NCBI RefSeq assembly: GCF_001447155.2
Contig: NZ_CP014754.1
Location: 2,480,001 to 2,544,000 of the forward strand
Length of the DNA: 64,000 nt
Direction of reading: 5' to 3'
From: Marinobacter sp. LQ44
GTDB taxonomy: Bacteria; Pseudomonadota; Gammaproteobacteria; Pseudomonadales; Oleiphilaceae
The notes beneath the pieces are model-generated. The model worked only from the letters and a program-made list of their open reading frames with translations. It did not search any database and was not told where the DNA came from. The position numbers and the translations under genes are program-made. Position 1 is the first letter of the stretch, and every line of letters begins with the position of its first letter. Below are positions 36,201 to 45,582 of the stretch, one piece after another.

Positions 36201-39200
36201 GGCGACCTGTTCAACCATCTGAGCCAGACGGTCGTGGCAGGCAAACAGCAGGTCAGTCATTTCGCCGCTGGCGTCGAGCTGGCCTTCCGCCACTTTCTCG
36301 AAAAGATCTTCCAGCACGTGAGTCAGGTCGCCGATGGCGTCGACACCGGCCATGCGGGCGCCACCCTTGAGGGTGTGTACTTCCCGCTGAAGGACAGCTG
36401 CAACCTCACGATCCGATGGATCTTCGCTCCAGGCATGTAACGAGCTGCCGGTGGAGTTGATCAGGTCATAGGCTTCCTCGAGGAAAATGCCTACCAATTC
36501 AGGATCAAGGTGTGAAAGGTCTGTGGCCTGTAATTCGTCTTCCGCAGTGGTCTCTTCTGGTGCCTCGTCAGCCTCGGGCAGCGGCAGCTCCTGGTCTTCG
36601 GACACGTCTACGGTGTCAGAGGGGCTGACGTCGGTGACCGGCCGTGAGCCCCGTGCGGTATCGATGTAGGCGTGGATCTCGGCAATCAGATCCGGTGCCG
36701 GCCTTGGTGGCTCCTGGGTTTCCAGGGCCTCTACCATGCCTGCCAGACGGTCATGGCAGCGGAACAGCAGATCAGACAGGGTGTCGGTGACGGCAAACTT
36801 CTGCTCGGTCAGTCCCTCGAACAGGTTTTCAAGTTCATGGGACAGGTCGCCCACCGAGGGGATGTCGGCAAGCCGTGCACCGCCCTTAAGGGTATGCAGG
36901 TCACGCTGCAGCAGGCGCAGGATGTCCAGGTTGCCGGTATCTTCGCTCCAGCTCTGCAAGGCATCGGCGGTGCTGTTGATCAGGTCGCGGGCTTCCTCGA
37001 GGAAGATTTCCGCCAGTTCCTCGTCAATATCGCTGTCATCCGAGGACAGTTCCGGCAGCGGTGGCTGCTCGCTCTCGGCGGGTTCGGGCGCACCCTGGTC
37101 CAGTTCTTCCAGTTCGAGGCTGAGGTCGATTTCTTCCAGATCCTCGGTGAACTGCTGGTCGAACTCGCTCGGTTCCTCACTGGCTTGCGATGATGCGCTG
37201 GCCAGTTCGTCGAGCTCTTCGATCAAACCGTCGCTGGGTTCGGTGGCGAGACCGGCAGCCACTTGATCCATCAGGTTGATCAGTTGTTCCTGGGCTGGGC
37301 GAACGGTGGCGAAGAAGTCGTCGCCCGGTGTCAGCTGATTTTCTGCGACCGCGGTGTAGGTGCGGGTCAGGGCAGCGGCCAGGTTGGCTACGTCTGTCAG
37401 ACCGGCATCCGAGGCTCCCCGGGTCAGTTGTTCCAGTTCCTCACGCAAGGTGGCCAGTGAGTCGGTGCGCTCCGGGTGTTGTGCCCAGTCGTCGAGGATC
37501 GATTCTGCGTCCAGAACAATGTCCAGACCTTCACCGAGGAACAGCTGAACCAGTTGCGTCGGCGCCTGCTCAGACTGCTGCTCGTCGTCAGACATGGCAT
37601 GTGAAAGCAGGGTTTGCTGGCTGATCTGTTGCAGTCTTGCCAGGTATTCATCGGTGCCCTCGAGCGACCCTTGCGGGTTGCTTCTGAGTTGGGCCAGGCC
37701 TTCGGTCAGGTAGCGGCTGGCCTGTTCGATCAGTTCCAGAACGTCCCGGTCCGCACGCTTGTTCTGGGCCCTGGACTCTTTAACAAAGCGTTCAAGCGGC
37801 GTAATAACCTCGGCAATCGGGCCGATACCGGCAGTATGGGCGCTGCCCTTGAGGGTGTGGAGGGCCCGGGAAAGGTCATCGGTGTAGGCGGCCGAGGTCT
37901 TGTCACCGGCTGCGGCCAGATAATCCTTGAGGGTTTGCAGGTGGGTTTCGGTTTCGTTCTCGAAAATCTCGAGAAGAACGGGATCGACGTCCTGATCTGG
38001 CTCACCGGCGCCCGCATCGAATTCCGGTTCGGCGTGTTCCAGACCGGTATCCTGGGCTGTCTGGCCTTCATCACCTATCTCGGCTTCCGCCGGGGGCATG
38101 GAGGTGGCGTCCGGAATCTCGCCGTTGGCCAGGGCGGTTGCCCGGGCCTGCATGACCGAGGTATCGACGCTGGCGGGGCGACGTTGCTCGAAATCAGACA
38201 CCAGGGCAGGTACGGCGTCGGTCACGTCCTGAACCAGTTGTGCCACGTCGTCGTTCATGAAAATGCTACCGTCGATAACCCGGTTGAGCATGTTTTCCAC
38301 AGACCAGGCCAGTTCACCGATCACCTCGGCGCCAACCATCCGGCCACTGCCCTTCAGGGTGTGGTAGGCGCGGCGCACTTCCGCCAGGGCGGTGCGGTCG
38401 TCGTGCTGGCGCAACAGCATCGGCAGGTATTCGCGGATGGTGTCGAGCACTTCCCCGGCTTCTTCGATGAAGATTTCCAGAATCTCATCGTCGATCAGGT
38501 CATCACTGTCACTGGCGTCGGTGGCGGCCGGCTGTGCAATCTCTTCCGACAGAGACTCATCCGGTTGCGCAGATTCGGGAACAGAACTGGTCTCGGGCTG
38601 CTCTGCTGGTGCAGGGGCTTCCTCAGCATCGGCCCGACGAGTGGTGGCCAGGGCTTCGGCCCGTTCGATCAGTTCGGCAACGTCACCGCTGCTGTGGCCA
38701 TCTCTGAATTCGTTAATCAGTGATGGAATACGGCTGTTAACTTCATCGACCAGTGCAAACAGGTCGTCACTGGGCTTGATGGTCTGATCGATCACCCGGT
38801 TCAGCAGGTTCTCAACCGACCAGGCCAGTTCGCCGATACTGGAGGCACCTACCAGACGGCCACTGCCTTTAAGCGTATGGAAGGCGCGGCGCACTTCGGT
38901 CAGTGCCTCGCGATCGTCGTGGCTCTGGCGCAGGCGGGGGTAGAATTCATGGATGGTCTGGAGAACCTCTTCGGCCTCCTCCACGAAAATGCCCAGAATT
39001 TCGTCATCGACCAGCTCGTCATCCGATGCCTTGGCCGCATCCGGGGTGTCGCCCGGCTCCTGAACTTCCACAGTCGGCACGGAGGTGGATTCGGACGCCT
39101 GTTGGTCGAGGTTCCAGGTTGGCTCCTGGCCTACCGGGAAGCCAAGCCCGGCCAGACTGTCTTCAGCCACTCTCAGAATGGAATCGTTGTCGCTGATGCC

Positions 39201-40829
39201 TTCCGCCAGGCGCTCCAGATAGTATTCGATACTGGTGACGGCATCGGCCAGGGTGTCCAGCTGTTTCCAGTCAGGTACCTGCTTGTTACTCAGCAAGACA
39301 TCGGAAACGTAACGCTCAGCCGAGGCCAGCATGTCTGCCACGCGATCCAGCGGTACCAGGCTCAGCCCGCCGCGAATGCTGTGCAACAGGCCGGGAACAT
39401 GGTCGATTTCCCGGGTATCCCATTGCGAGGCAATGAAGTTGACGATGGCCGACTTGACCTGCTCGAGGGTGTTGCGCGACTCCCGGAGCAGGGCTTCGCT
39501 GGCGTCGCCCAACTCGAGACTGCCCATGTTGGGGCGTTCGTCATCCTGGCTGCCCGACTCAACGTCAGTCCGCCGGTCACTGTCCAGGCCGGCAAGGCTG
39601 GCTTCGACGTAGAGCAGTGCCCCGGCGATGTCCATCAGGGTGCCATCGTCGGCGGGCTCGGCCTGGCCACACAGTTTTTCGACCAGTTCAACCTGTTCGG
39701 TGACCACCTTGCGGGGGATGCCGAGGCCCAGAACGGCCAGGGTGTTGGCAACCTGGCGAAGGCCCGGCAGCAGTTCGTCAAGCTCGGTGTTCTGGCGCAG
39801 TTCGGCGCGCACGAACAGGTCGAGCTGATCTTTCAGGCGGGCCAGCTCCTCGTTCAGGGCGCTGACAACAGAATGAATGGCATCGCGGCCCGGGCCGGAC
39901 ACGCGAGTGCGGGCAGCATCAACGTCGTCTTCGGACGGCAACGCGCTGGTTAGCTGATAGGCGTCCCGGAGTGCATTGACCTGCGGGCTGTCCAGGTCAC
40001 GGGCCCGTGCCACGTAGTACAGCAGGTGCTTGAACAGGGCTTCCGGTACTGGCTGCTGCAGAATATCGGCGTGCTCGTCGGTCAGCCGTCGAATCTCGGC
40101 GTCCAGCTCCCGCAACAGGGATTTAACCGCGGTATTGACCGGGTTCACGTTGGCCCGAAGGGTCTCGACAAAGGCGCTGGCAGCTTTCCAGAGTTCACCG
40201 CGGGGTGTTTTCTGGCATAGGCGAATCAGTCGCTGGATCACCTTCTGCATGTAATCGAAATGGGCGGCCAGGTCGGCCTCCCGGACCACGCCGGCAAGGG
40301 CAAACTGATACATCTGCCGCAGCTTGCGCAGATGCCCAAGAACCTTGGGGTCGTGCAGGCGTTCGGAGACTTTGCTGCTTACCCGGATTCGGGATGGGCT
40401 GAGATCCGGCTTGAACAGTGACGTGTCTGACAGAAGGGCTTCGCCCCGCGCGGCCCGGAGATCGTTCAGCAGCGGCAGCAACACCATCGGAAAATCGTCA
40501 CGACTGCTGCCGAGGTGTTCGAGGTACTGGGGCAGCTGCAGGATGGCCTGCATGAGGACATCAACGGCTTCGTCAACATTGGTGACGGTTTCGTTCAGGA
40601 TGGCCTGGGTCAGCTTTTCCATCTCTTCAGTCAGCAAGGCTGCACCGTAGAGTTCCACCATCTGCAGGGTACCGTGTACCTGATGGAGGTAGTTCAGGCA
40701 GAAGCGCAGGCGCGCGGTATCGTCACGATTATCGACGTACGCTTCAAGTGCATGCTGGCCCTGGGTCAGCGTGTCCTGTATTTCGCCCCGAACCCAGTCG
40801 AGGGCGATACTGTCATGGTGATTGCCCAT
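33231..40829 (-). CDS. chpA: Giant hybrid chemosensory kinase ChpA
   Basis: About 2532 residues. CheA-like kinase controlling twitching motility and surface sensing. Phosphotransfer domains are repeated along the chain: an HQVHGTLQMV site near residue 53, then seven canonical HTLKG(S/G) sites near 650, 825, 990, 1310, 1485, 1660 and 1800, with two degenerate copies near 483 (HSIRGG) and 1133 (no histidine). After a dimerisation region come the ATPase (MRNALDHGIETPEE, DDGKGIP), a CheW-like domain and a C-terminal receiver with phospho-aspartate near 2462 (ILLDIEMPRMDG). P. aeruginosa ChpA has eight phosphotransfer domains. ATG 40829 follows GGAG. Confidence 0.95.
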   Translation of the reverse strand: MGNHHDSIALDWVRGEIQDTLTQGQHALEAYVDNRDDTARLRFCLNYLHQVHGTLQMVELYGAALLTEEMEKLTQAILNETVTNVDEAVDVLMQAILQLPQYLEHLGSSRDDFPMVLLPLLNDLRAARGEALLSDTSLFKPDLSPSRIRVSSKVSERLHDPKVLGHLRKLRQMYQFALAGVVREADLAAHFDYMQKVIQRLIRLCQKTPRGELWKAASAFVETLRANVNPVNTAVKSLLRELDAEIRRLTDEHADILQQPVPEALFKHLLYYVARARDLDSPQVNALRDAYQLTSALPSEDDVDAARTRVSGPGRDAIHSVVSALNEELARLKDQLDLFVRAELRQNTELDELLPGLRQVANTLAVLGLGIPRKVVTEQVELVEKLCGQAEPADDGTLMDIAGALLYVEASLAGLDSDRRTDVESGSQDDERPNMGSLELGDASEALLRESRNTLEQVKSAIVNFIASQWDTREIDHVPGLLHSIRGGLSLVPLDRVADMLASAERYVSDVLLSNKQVPDWKQLDTLADAVTSIEYYLERLAEGISDNDSILRVAEDSLAGLGFPVGQEPTWNLDQQASESTSVPTVEVQEPGDTPDAAKASDDELVDDEILGIFVEEAEEVLQTIHEFYPRLRQSHDDREALTEVRRAFHTLKGSGRLVGASSIGELAWSVENLLNRVIDQTIKPSDDLFALVDEVNSRIPSLINEFRDGHSSGDVAELIERAEALATTRRADAEEAPAPAEQPETSSVPESAQPDESLSEEIAQPAATDASDSDDLIDDEILEIFIEEAGEVLDTIREYLPMLLRQHDDRTALAEVRRAYHTLKGSGRMVGAEVIGELAWSVENMLNRVIDGSIFMNDDVAQLVQDVTDAVPALVSDFEQRRPASVDTSVMQARATALANGEIPDATSMPPAEAEIGDEGQTAQDTGLEHAEPEFDAGAGEPDQDVDPVLLEIFENETETHLQTLKDYLAAAGDKTSAAYTDDLSRALHTLKGSAHTAGIGPIAEVITPLERFVKESRAQNKRADRDVLELIEQASRYLTEGLAQLRSNPQGSLEGTDEYLARLQQISQQTLLSHAMSDDEQQSEQAPTQLVQLFLGEGLDIVLDAESILDDWAQHPERTDSLATLREELEQLTRGASDAGLTDVANLAAALTRTYTAVAENQLTPGDDFFATVRPAQEQLINLMDQVAAGLATEPSDGLIEELDELASASSQASEEPSEFDQQFTEDLEEIDLSLELEELDQGAPEPAESEQPPLPELSSDDSDIDEELAEIFLEEARDLINSTADALQSWSEDTGNLDILRLLQRDLHTLKGGARLADIPSVGDLSHELENLFEGLTEQKFAVTDTLSDLLFRCHDRLAGMVEALETQEPPRPAPDLIAEIHAYIDTARGSRPVTDVSPSDTVDVSEDQELPLPEADEAPEETTAEDELQATDLSHLDPELVGIFLEEAYDLINSTGSSLHAWSEDPSDREVAAVLQREVHTLKGGARMAGVDAIGDLTHVLEDLFEKVAEGQLDASGEMTDLLFACHDRLAQMVEQVATQKPCPPADELVQQVEAILRGETPAPVQTLPAAEVEEAEEPSAEDQSPETIAEPGTDVHEKPTGTLAAASDDDLIGIFLDEGLEIHEAITECLDQWREEPDELAGITRLQQELHTLKGGARLSDVDPIADLAEAWSDALDTLVSGGNDQQGLLTLSDRALASLKSMLDTIEAGQKPKSDSDLIADFQATGQVSDDLAEAPEASAEADSDVVDPEVLEIFLEEAGEIMDQLEQLLDDWRKEPANHHFNQEAQRALHTLKGGARLSQLSELGDKAHAFETRLIDLGGNAPDDSQWQAITEDHDAIIGLVSAIRTRFESGAPVIAPSQAQPDSTQPEPTSERPAEVPAPQPETPAKPTPEQPKPAKAAAKIRNKAAETQRAAQETIRVSAPLLDELVNLAGETSITRGRLEQQTSDFSHTLDEMAATIERLREQLRRMDIETEAQILFRAEQEHGPDYGDDFDPLEMDRYSSIQQLSRALSESSSDLADLRETLADRVRDTETLLVQQSRINTELQEGLMKTRMIPFASMVPRLRRIVRQISGELGKKVDFDVRNAEGEMDRNILERMIAPLEHMLRNALDHGIETPEERKKAGKPATGEVTLSLTREGGDVVLRMIDDGKGIPADVIRDKAVRQGLMRADEDLSEREILQFILQPGFSTAQQVTQISGRGVGMDVVGSEIKQLGGSLDIDSALGRGTTFTVRLPFTVSVNRALMVATGEDFYAIPLNTIEGIVRVSTYELEEYYKPDAPMYEYAGQQYRLQYLGSLLNSDHHPKLQGQALPLPVILVRGAEQPMALQVDHLMGSREIVVKSLGPQFSTVRGVSGATILGDGNVVVILDLPAMIRSDILSERQRLANLEKARETSRYEEKITTVMVVDDSVTVRKVTSRLLERNGMEVITAKDGLDAVAQLQDHRPDIILLDIEMPRMDGFEVASFVRHDDNLKETPICMITSRTGEKHRERALSIGVNEYLGKPFQEAELLDTIKRLTGNQ

Positions 40830-40840
40830 AACCACTCCGG

Positions 40841-41740
40841 TTATTCTTCGTCGGACTGACGTTTGATCCACGCCAGCACATGTTCCGAGGGAAGCCTCTG
40901 CAGGCCCGGTGGCTGCCAGTCGGTCAGTTCACCCTGGCCAAGCACCAGTAACCCCCCCGGTGCCAGACGCTCTGCTAGCCGTTTTACAATTTCCCGCCGG
41001 CGCCAGCGGCGGAAGTAGATCAGCAGGTTCTGGCAGAAGATAATGTTCATGCCGTGCATCGGTGCCTTGTCCAGGTCCAGGACATTGAGCCTGGTAAAAC
41101 AGACGCGGTCACGGATGCTGTTCACAATCTCAACGGTATTCCGTTCTGATGGACGGAAATACCGGGCTTTCATGTCTTCGTCCATGCCCAGCAATTTGCG
41201 GGCATTGAACTGGCCCTGGCGTGCCTTTTCGATGGCGGGCAGGCTGATGTCAGAGCCAGTGACGCCAAACAGGGGCGGCAGTGCCAACTGCCCCATGCAT
41301 TCATTGAGGATCATCGCCAGGGTGTAGGGCTCTTCGCCGGTTGAACAGCCAACACTCCAGGCTTCCAGGGCACGTTTTCTGAACTGTTCCCGGGGGCGGG
41401 TCAGAACATAGTCTGCAACCAGCCGGAAGGCGTCAGGGTCCCGGAAAAACCGGGTTTCCTGAACCGTCAGACGATCAACCAGTGTTGCCCATTCCCTGAC
41501 GGCATCCGGGCCGTTAACGATTTTCTCGTAATAGGCCTGATAGCTGCTGCAGCCGATTTCCCGCATTCGTATACCCAGATTGGTTTCCAGGAACGAACGG
41601 CGTTCGGCCGTCAGGGTGATGCCGGTGCGGTGCTCCAGCAGGGTCTGCCACTGGCTGAACTGCGCCTCATCCATATCCGGGAGTCGGCGCAGTGCCCAAA
41701 TGCCTTCGGCGGGTGACAGTTGGTTATGCATCTGAGCCAT
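40841..41740 (-). CDS. pilK: CheR-type methyltransferase PilK
   Basis: 299 residues. Transfers methyl groups from S-adenosylmethionine to glutamates of PilJ. N-terminal CheR helical domain (FSQWQTLLEHRTGITLTAERRSFLETNLGIRMRE...VNGPDAVREWATLVDRLTVQETRFFRD), then the SAM fold with EAWSVGCSTGEEPYTLAMI and IIFCQNLLIYFRR. It lies between pilJ (27-base gap) and chpA (11-base gap). Confidence 0.93.
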   Translation of the reverse strand: MAQMHNQLSPAEGIWALRRLPDMDEAQFSQWQTLLEHRTGITLTAERRSFLETNLGIRMREIGCSSYQAYYEKIVNGPDAVREWATLVDRLTVQETRFFRDPDAFRLVADYVLTRPREQFRKRALEAWSVGCSTGEEPYTLAMILNECMGQLALPPLFGVTGSDISLPAIEKARQGQFNARKLLGMDEDMKARYFRPSERNTVEIVNSIRDRVCFTRLNVLDLDKAPMHGMNIIFCQNLLIYFRRWRRREIVKRLAERLAPGGLLVLGQGELTDWQPPGLQRLPSEHVLAWIKRQSDEE

Positions 41741-41767
41741 AAACCGTCATTCGCCCCGGGCCGGTGA

Positions 41768-43843
41768 TCAGCTGACCACCGGAACGTCGTTGTCTTCCTC
41801 TTGCTCCTGATCTGCAAGCTCTTCGTCTGGCAGGGTGAAGCCGGCAACGGAGGACCGCAGTTCAGACGCCATCTCGGCCAGGTTACCGATAGACTTCGCG
41901 GTTGCGTTGGTACCGGACGAAGTCTGCGAGGTGATTTCCTGGATGACGTTCATCGTGTTGGAAATGTGCGCCGCAGAGGACGACTGCTGGCGGGCCGCGT
42001 TGGAGATGTTCTGGATCAGTTCCGCCAGAGACATGGATACGTTCTCGATTTCCTCGAGGGCGATACCCGCGTCCTGGGCCAGACGGGCACCACGGACCAC
42101 CTCGGCGGTGGTGTGTTCCATGGAGATAACGGCTTCGTTGGTGTCAGACTGGATCGTCTTAACCAGCGCTTCGATCTGCTTGGTTGCTGCAGAAGAACGC
42201 TCCGCCAGTCGCTGAACTTCGTCCGCAACCACCGCGAAGCCCCGGCCGGCGTCACCGGCCATGGAGGCCTGGATTGCGGCGTTCAGAGACAGGATGTTGG
42301 TCTGGTCGGCGATGTCGTTGATCAGCGATACGATGTCGCCGATTTCCTGGGAAGATTCACCCAGTCGCTTGATCCGCTTGGAGGTTTCCTGGATCTGCTC
42401 ACGGATGTTGTCCATGCCGCGGATGGTGTTCTGTACCACTTCCGCGCCTTTCTTGGCGATCGCAACCGACCGCTCCGCAACCGCTGAGGATTCGGCGGCG
42501 TTGGAAGATACCTGGTCGATGGACACCGCCATCTCGTTAACCGCAGCAGAGGCGCCGGCAATTTCCTGGGCCTGGTGCTCGGAAGCATCGGCCAGGTGCA
42601 TGGCCGTGGCCTGGGTTTCCTGGGCCGCTGACGCAACCCGTACAGCGGTACCCCGAATCGCCTGTACCAGCCCGCGCATCTGGTCGATCGCGTAGTTGAT
42701 GGAGTCCGCGATGGCGCCGGTGAAGTCCTCGGTTACCGTGGCCTCGGTGGTCAGGTCACCATCCGCCAGGTCGGCGAGTTCGTCCAGCAGTCGCAGGATC
42801 GCGTTCTGGTTCTGTTCATTCTGCTCCTGAGTCGCAGACAGTCGAGCCTGGGCATCGCGATACAGAGCCACACCGATGATGACCACGATCGCCACCATGG
42901 CTGCCAGCAGGAAGAAGGCCAGGGTCGGGCTGATGAAGCGGGAGCTGGACTGACGGGCAAAACCGTCGGCCAGAACGGAGAGCTCAGACAGCAGGATCTC
43001 GGAGTTCTGGAAGATGTCACTGGCAGCGGTACGAACCTTGAAGAGGTCGGGAGAGGCTTCAAGGATCGCATCAACGTTCTGGGAAACGAATTCGAACAGC
43101 TCGTCTACCGCCTCCAGGCCGTAGATAGCGTCTTCATCGGCTACCCTGGAGATGCCCATGGCGGGGTTGCCGTTAAGCTGACCGTCCAGTACCCGGCCAA
43201 ACAGGCTGGCGTCACGGCCGAAACGGTCAGCGGCGATAACCGCGTCTTCGTCACCGGACAGTACGTTGTTGACAGAACGCACGATACGCTCTGCCAGCAG
43301 CGACTGGCGCTGGGCCAGGGCGATCTGCTCCGCCGGAGCGTTGTTGTCCAGCAGGATCTGTACGATGTCATCGTACTCCACCTGCAACTGGGGAATGGTT
43401 TCGTTCAGGGTCCGGGCTACTTCGTGCAGGCCAAGTACCGCATCCCGGGTAGACAGGATGCTGTCGGCGTTGTCCCGAACCGTGTTCCAGTTCTGCTGAA
43501 CGCCACTGCGCTGGGCCATTTCACTGGCAGGCAGGCCGGTGGCCGGATTACCTTCTGAGACGAATGACCAGAGCTGCTGGAAGTCATCCCGGGAGCGACG
43601 AAGCTGGTCAAAGGCTTCGGCGGTACCGCCGGCGGCCTCGGTGGCGTTCTTCGCGATCTCCTGGGAGAGCACCCGCATTTCGGCGGTGTTGGCGATGTAT
43701 TCCTGGTCGTTCTGGCTATCCCTGTTAATAATGAACAGGACCACAACGAGCAGGACGGTGAGTGCAATCAGCGCAGCGATCAGGCCGGCAACCAGTCTGT
43801 TGCCCCCCTGTCCCATGCTGAGTCTTCCGGCTCTGTTTTTCAT
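41768..43843 (-). CDS. pilJ: Methyl-accepting pilus chemoreceptor PilJ
   Basis: 691 residues. N-terminal helix (about 16-38), periplasmic region with two PilJ-type four-helix modules, second helix near 315-335, HAMP, and a long cytoplasmic coiled coil with the signalling tip DIADQTNILSLNAAIQASMAGDAGRGFAVVADEVQRLAERS. Senses surface contact or pilin subunits in Pseudomonas. Start ATG 43843 behind GGGAGCCAGAAA. The SSGTNATAKSI tail region matches the family end. Confidence 0.95.
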   Translation of the reverse strand: MKNRAGRLSMGQGGNRLVAGLIAALIALTVLLVVVLFIINRDSQNDQEYIANTAEMRVLSQEIAKNATEAAGGTAEAFDQLRRSRDDFQQLWSFVSEGNPATGLPASEMAQRSGVQQNWNTVRDNADSILSTRDAVLGLHEVARTLNETIPQLQVEYDDIVQILLDNNAPAEQIALAQRQSLLAERIVRSVNNVLSGDEDAVIAADRFGRDASLFGRVLDGQLNGNPAMGISRVADEDAIYGLEAVDELFEFVSQNVDAILEASPDLFKVRTAASDIFQNSEILLSELSVLADGFARQSSSRFISPTLAFFLLAAMVAIVVIIGVALYRDAQARLSATQEQNEQNQNAILRLLDELADLADGDLTTEATVTEDFTGAIADSINYAIDQMRGLVQAIRGTAVRVASAAQETQATAMHLADASEHQAQEIAGASAAVNEMAVSIDQVSSNAAESSAVAERSVAIAKKGAEVVQNTIRGMDNIREQIQETSKRIKRLGESSQEIGDIVSLINDIADQTNILSLNAAIQASMAGDAGRGFAVVADEVQRLAERSSAATKQIEALVKTIQSDTNEAVISMEHTTAEVVRGARLAQDAGIALEEIENVSMSLAELIQNISNAARQQSSSAAHISNTMNVIQEITSQTSSGTNATAKSIGNLAEMASELRSSVAGFTLPDEELADQEQEEDNDVPVVS

Positions 43844-43937
43844 TTTCTGGCTCCCGGCCTCTTTCTTTCTGGAAATGGCAAGTTTTTGTAACGGGTTTCA
43901 GACGGTCAGGGTGATGTTCCTGCCAGTGCTCACACCC

Positions 43938-44483
43938 TTACCACTGTGCGACATCGAGAAAACGCTCATCTTCCACCAGATCGGCGGCAGAGAACACTTT
44001 CCAGACCTCCTCGTTGCGCTCATAACCACCGGTTACGAACGGACGAATGCTGTCGGCTACTCCCTCGGGAGTCGCCCTGAAACTGTCTTTTGCAAAGTAC
44101 TGCATGCCCAGCACGGAATCGACCACCAGGCCGCTGAATACGTCGCCTTCCTCAATGACCAGAACCCGACGCTCGCGCATACTGCGGGAGGATCGGGGAA
44201 CATCGAAGAAGCCAGCGAGATCAACCAAAGGCAGAAGGCGGCCGCGAACATTGGCAGCACCCATCAAAAACGAGCGAACCCCCGGGATATGAGTAAACCG
44301 GGGGACGTGCAGGATTTCGGTGACTTCACCCATGGGTGCGACATAGCGCTCACCCGCCAGAACAAAACCGATGCCATTCCAGAGTTCAACGGCTTCCTGT
44401 TGTTCCGGAAGGCCGGCGGCTAATGACCGGCTGCGCTGGGCGATATCCGTCAGAACGGCGAAAGGGGCGGCCTGGGCGGACAT
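43938..44483 (-). CDS. pilI: CheW-like adaptor PilI
   Basis: 181 residues, one CheW domain: GIGFVLAGERYVAPMGEVTEILHVPRFTHIPGVRSFLMGAANVRGRLLPLVDL and GLVVDSVLGMQYF. Couples PilJ to ChpA. Sits between pilH (20-base gap) and pilJ in the conserved order. Confidence 0.92.
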   Translation of the reverse strand: MSAQAAPFAVLTDIAQRSRSLAAGLPEQQEAVELWNGIGFVLAGERYVAPMGEVTEILHVPRFTHIPGVRSFLMGAANVRGRLLPLVDLAGFFDVPRSSRSMRERRVLVIEEGDVFSGLVVDSVLGMQYFAKDSFRATPEGVADSIRPFVTGGYERNEEVWKVFSAADLVEDERFLDVAQW

Positions 44484-44503
44484 GCTTACTCCACGGTTAG
44501 GGA

Positions 44504-44866
44504 TCAGGCAATCAGGCTGTTGATTGTTTTGATCAGGTCATCTTCGTTAACCGGCTTGACCAGGTAACCCTTGGCGCCCTGGCGGGTTCCCCACACGCGG
44601 TCGGTTTCCTGATCCTTGGTGGTGACAATCACAACCGGAATGGACGCAGTTTCTGGCGCGCGGGTCAGCTGGCGGGTGGCCTGAAAGCCATTGAGGCCAG
44701 GCATGACCACGTCCATCAGAACCAGGTCCGGGGTTTCTGCGCGGGCTTTGGCCACGCCGTCTGCACCGTTGTCGGCGGTCAGCACTTCGTGCTTGTGTTT
44801 TTCCAGGATAGTGGAAATCTTTTTAACTTCTGTTGGCGAGTCGTCAACAATCAGAATGCGGGCCAT
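44504..44866 (-). CDS. pilH: Twitching motility response regulator PilH
   Basis: 120 residues, a stand-alone CheY-type receiver. Acidic pair D8-D9 in LIVDDS, phosphorylation site D52 in LVLMDVVMPG, threonine in VIVTTKD, lysine in YLVKPV. In Pseudomonas PilH counters PilG output, partly as a phosphate sink. Follows pilG after 32 bases. Confidence 0.94.
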   Translation of the reverse strand: MARILIVDDSPTEVKKISTILEKHKHEVLTADNGADGVAKARAETPDLVLMDVVMPGLNGFQATRQLTRAPETASIPVVIVTTKDQETDRVWGTRQGAKGYLVKPVNEDDLIKTINSLIA

Positions 44867-44898
44867 GTTTTCCTCGATAATTACTGGTGTCAGCAGGT

Positions 44899-45291
44899 TT
44901 ACTGTTGCGCCTGTGGAATGTACTGGCGAATAGTATTGAGCAGCTCATCCTTGCTGAACGGTTTGGTCAGATACTGGTCCGAGCCAACGATGCGACCTTT
45001 TGCCTTGTCGAAAAGGCCGTCCTTGCTCGAGAGCATGATAACCGGCGTCTTTTTGAAAGAGGAATTGTTCTTGATAAGTGCGCAGGTCTGGTAGCCATCC
45101 AGTCGGGGCATCATGATATCAACAAAAATGATGTCCGGCTGGGAATCGGCAATCTTGGCCAGAGCGTCAAAGCCGTCAGTGGCGGTGATGACCTCACAAC
45201 CGACCTTTTTGAGAAGGGTTTCTGCGGTGCGACGAATGGTTTTGCTGTCGTCAATCACCATAATCTTCAGATTCTCGAAGTTGTCATCCAT
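44899..45291 (-). CDS. pilG: Twitching motility response regulator PilG
   Basis: About 130 residues, receiver only. MVIDDSKTIRRTAETLLKKVGCEVITATDG, phosphorylation site D58 in IIFVDIMMPRLDG, and YLTKPFSKDELL. Promotes pilus extension and raises cAMP through FimV/CyaB in Pseudomonas. First gene of the pil-chp run; ATG 45291 gives MDDNFENLK, as in homologues, while the upstream open frame does not. A 291-base divergent region separates it from gshB. Confidence 0.95.
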   Translation of the reverse strand: MDDNFENLKIMVIDDSKTIRRTAETLLKKVGCEVITATDGFDALAKIADSQPDIIFVDIMMPRLDGYQTCALIKNNSSFKKTPVIMLSSKDGLFDKAKGRIVGSDQYLTKPFSKDELLNTIRQYIPQAQQ

Positions 45292-45582
45292 TGTCCAACT
45301 GCCTTGCGCTCTAGCGACTGTCGTTATTTTCAAACGGGGGTTTTAACACAAACCTTAAGGTTGTTCTATAAACCCCGCTCATTTATAGAGTATCGATGGC
45401 CGGATAAAAAGTATTAGTTTGTGACCAAATGTACTTCTGCCTGTGCCGTCACGGATTTAACTGTGGATTTCACCGGGTGCAATCAAGGCTCGGGTACAAT
45501 ACCATTTCCAGCATAGCACTTTATCGCTGGTTCGCTCTGCTGACCGGTTCGTGTTTTCACATCGAAATTCCAGGAGACTCTG
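45292..45582. promoter_or_regulatory. Divergent promoter region of pilG and gshB
   Basis: 291 bases without a gene. AT-rich stretches occur near 45330-45420 and 45480-45530, expected to hold promoters in both directions. No clear operator palindrome stands out. AGGAG just before gshB is its ribosome site. Confidence 0.5.

Noticed and set aside
33253..40859. Many long plus-strand frames opposite chpA, up to 379 codons
   Set aside because: They mirror the codon pattern of chpA (GC-rich third positions), have no family resemblance or ribosome sites, and fall exactly within the coding part of a strongly supported gene.
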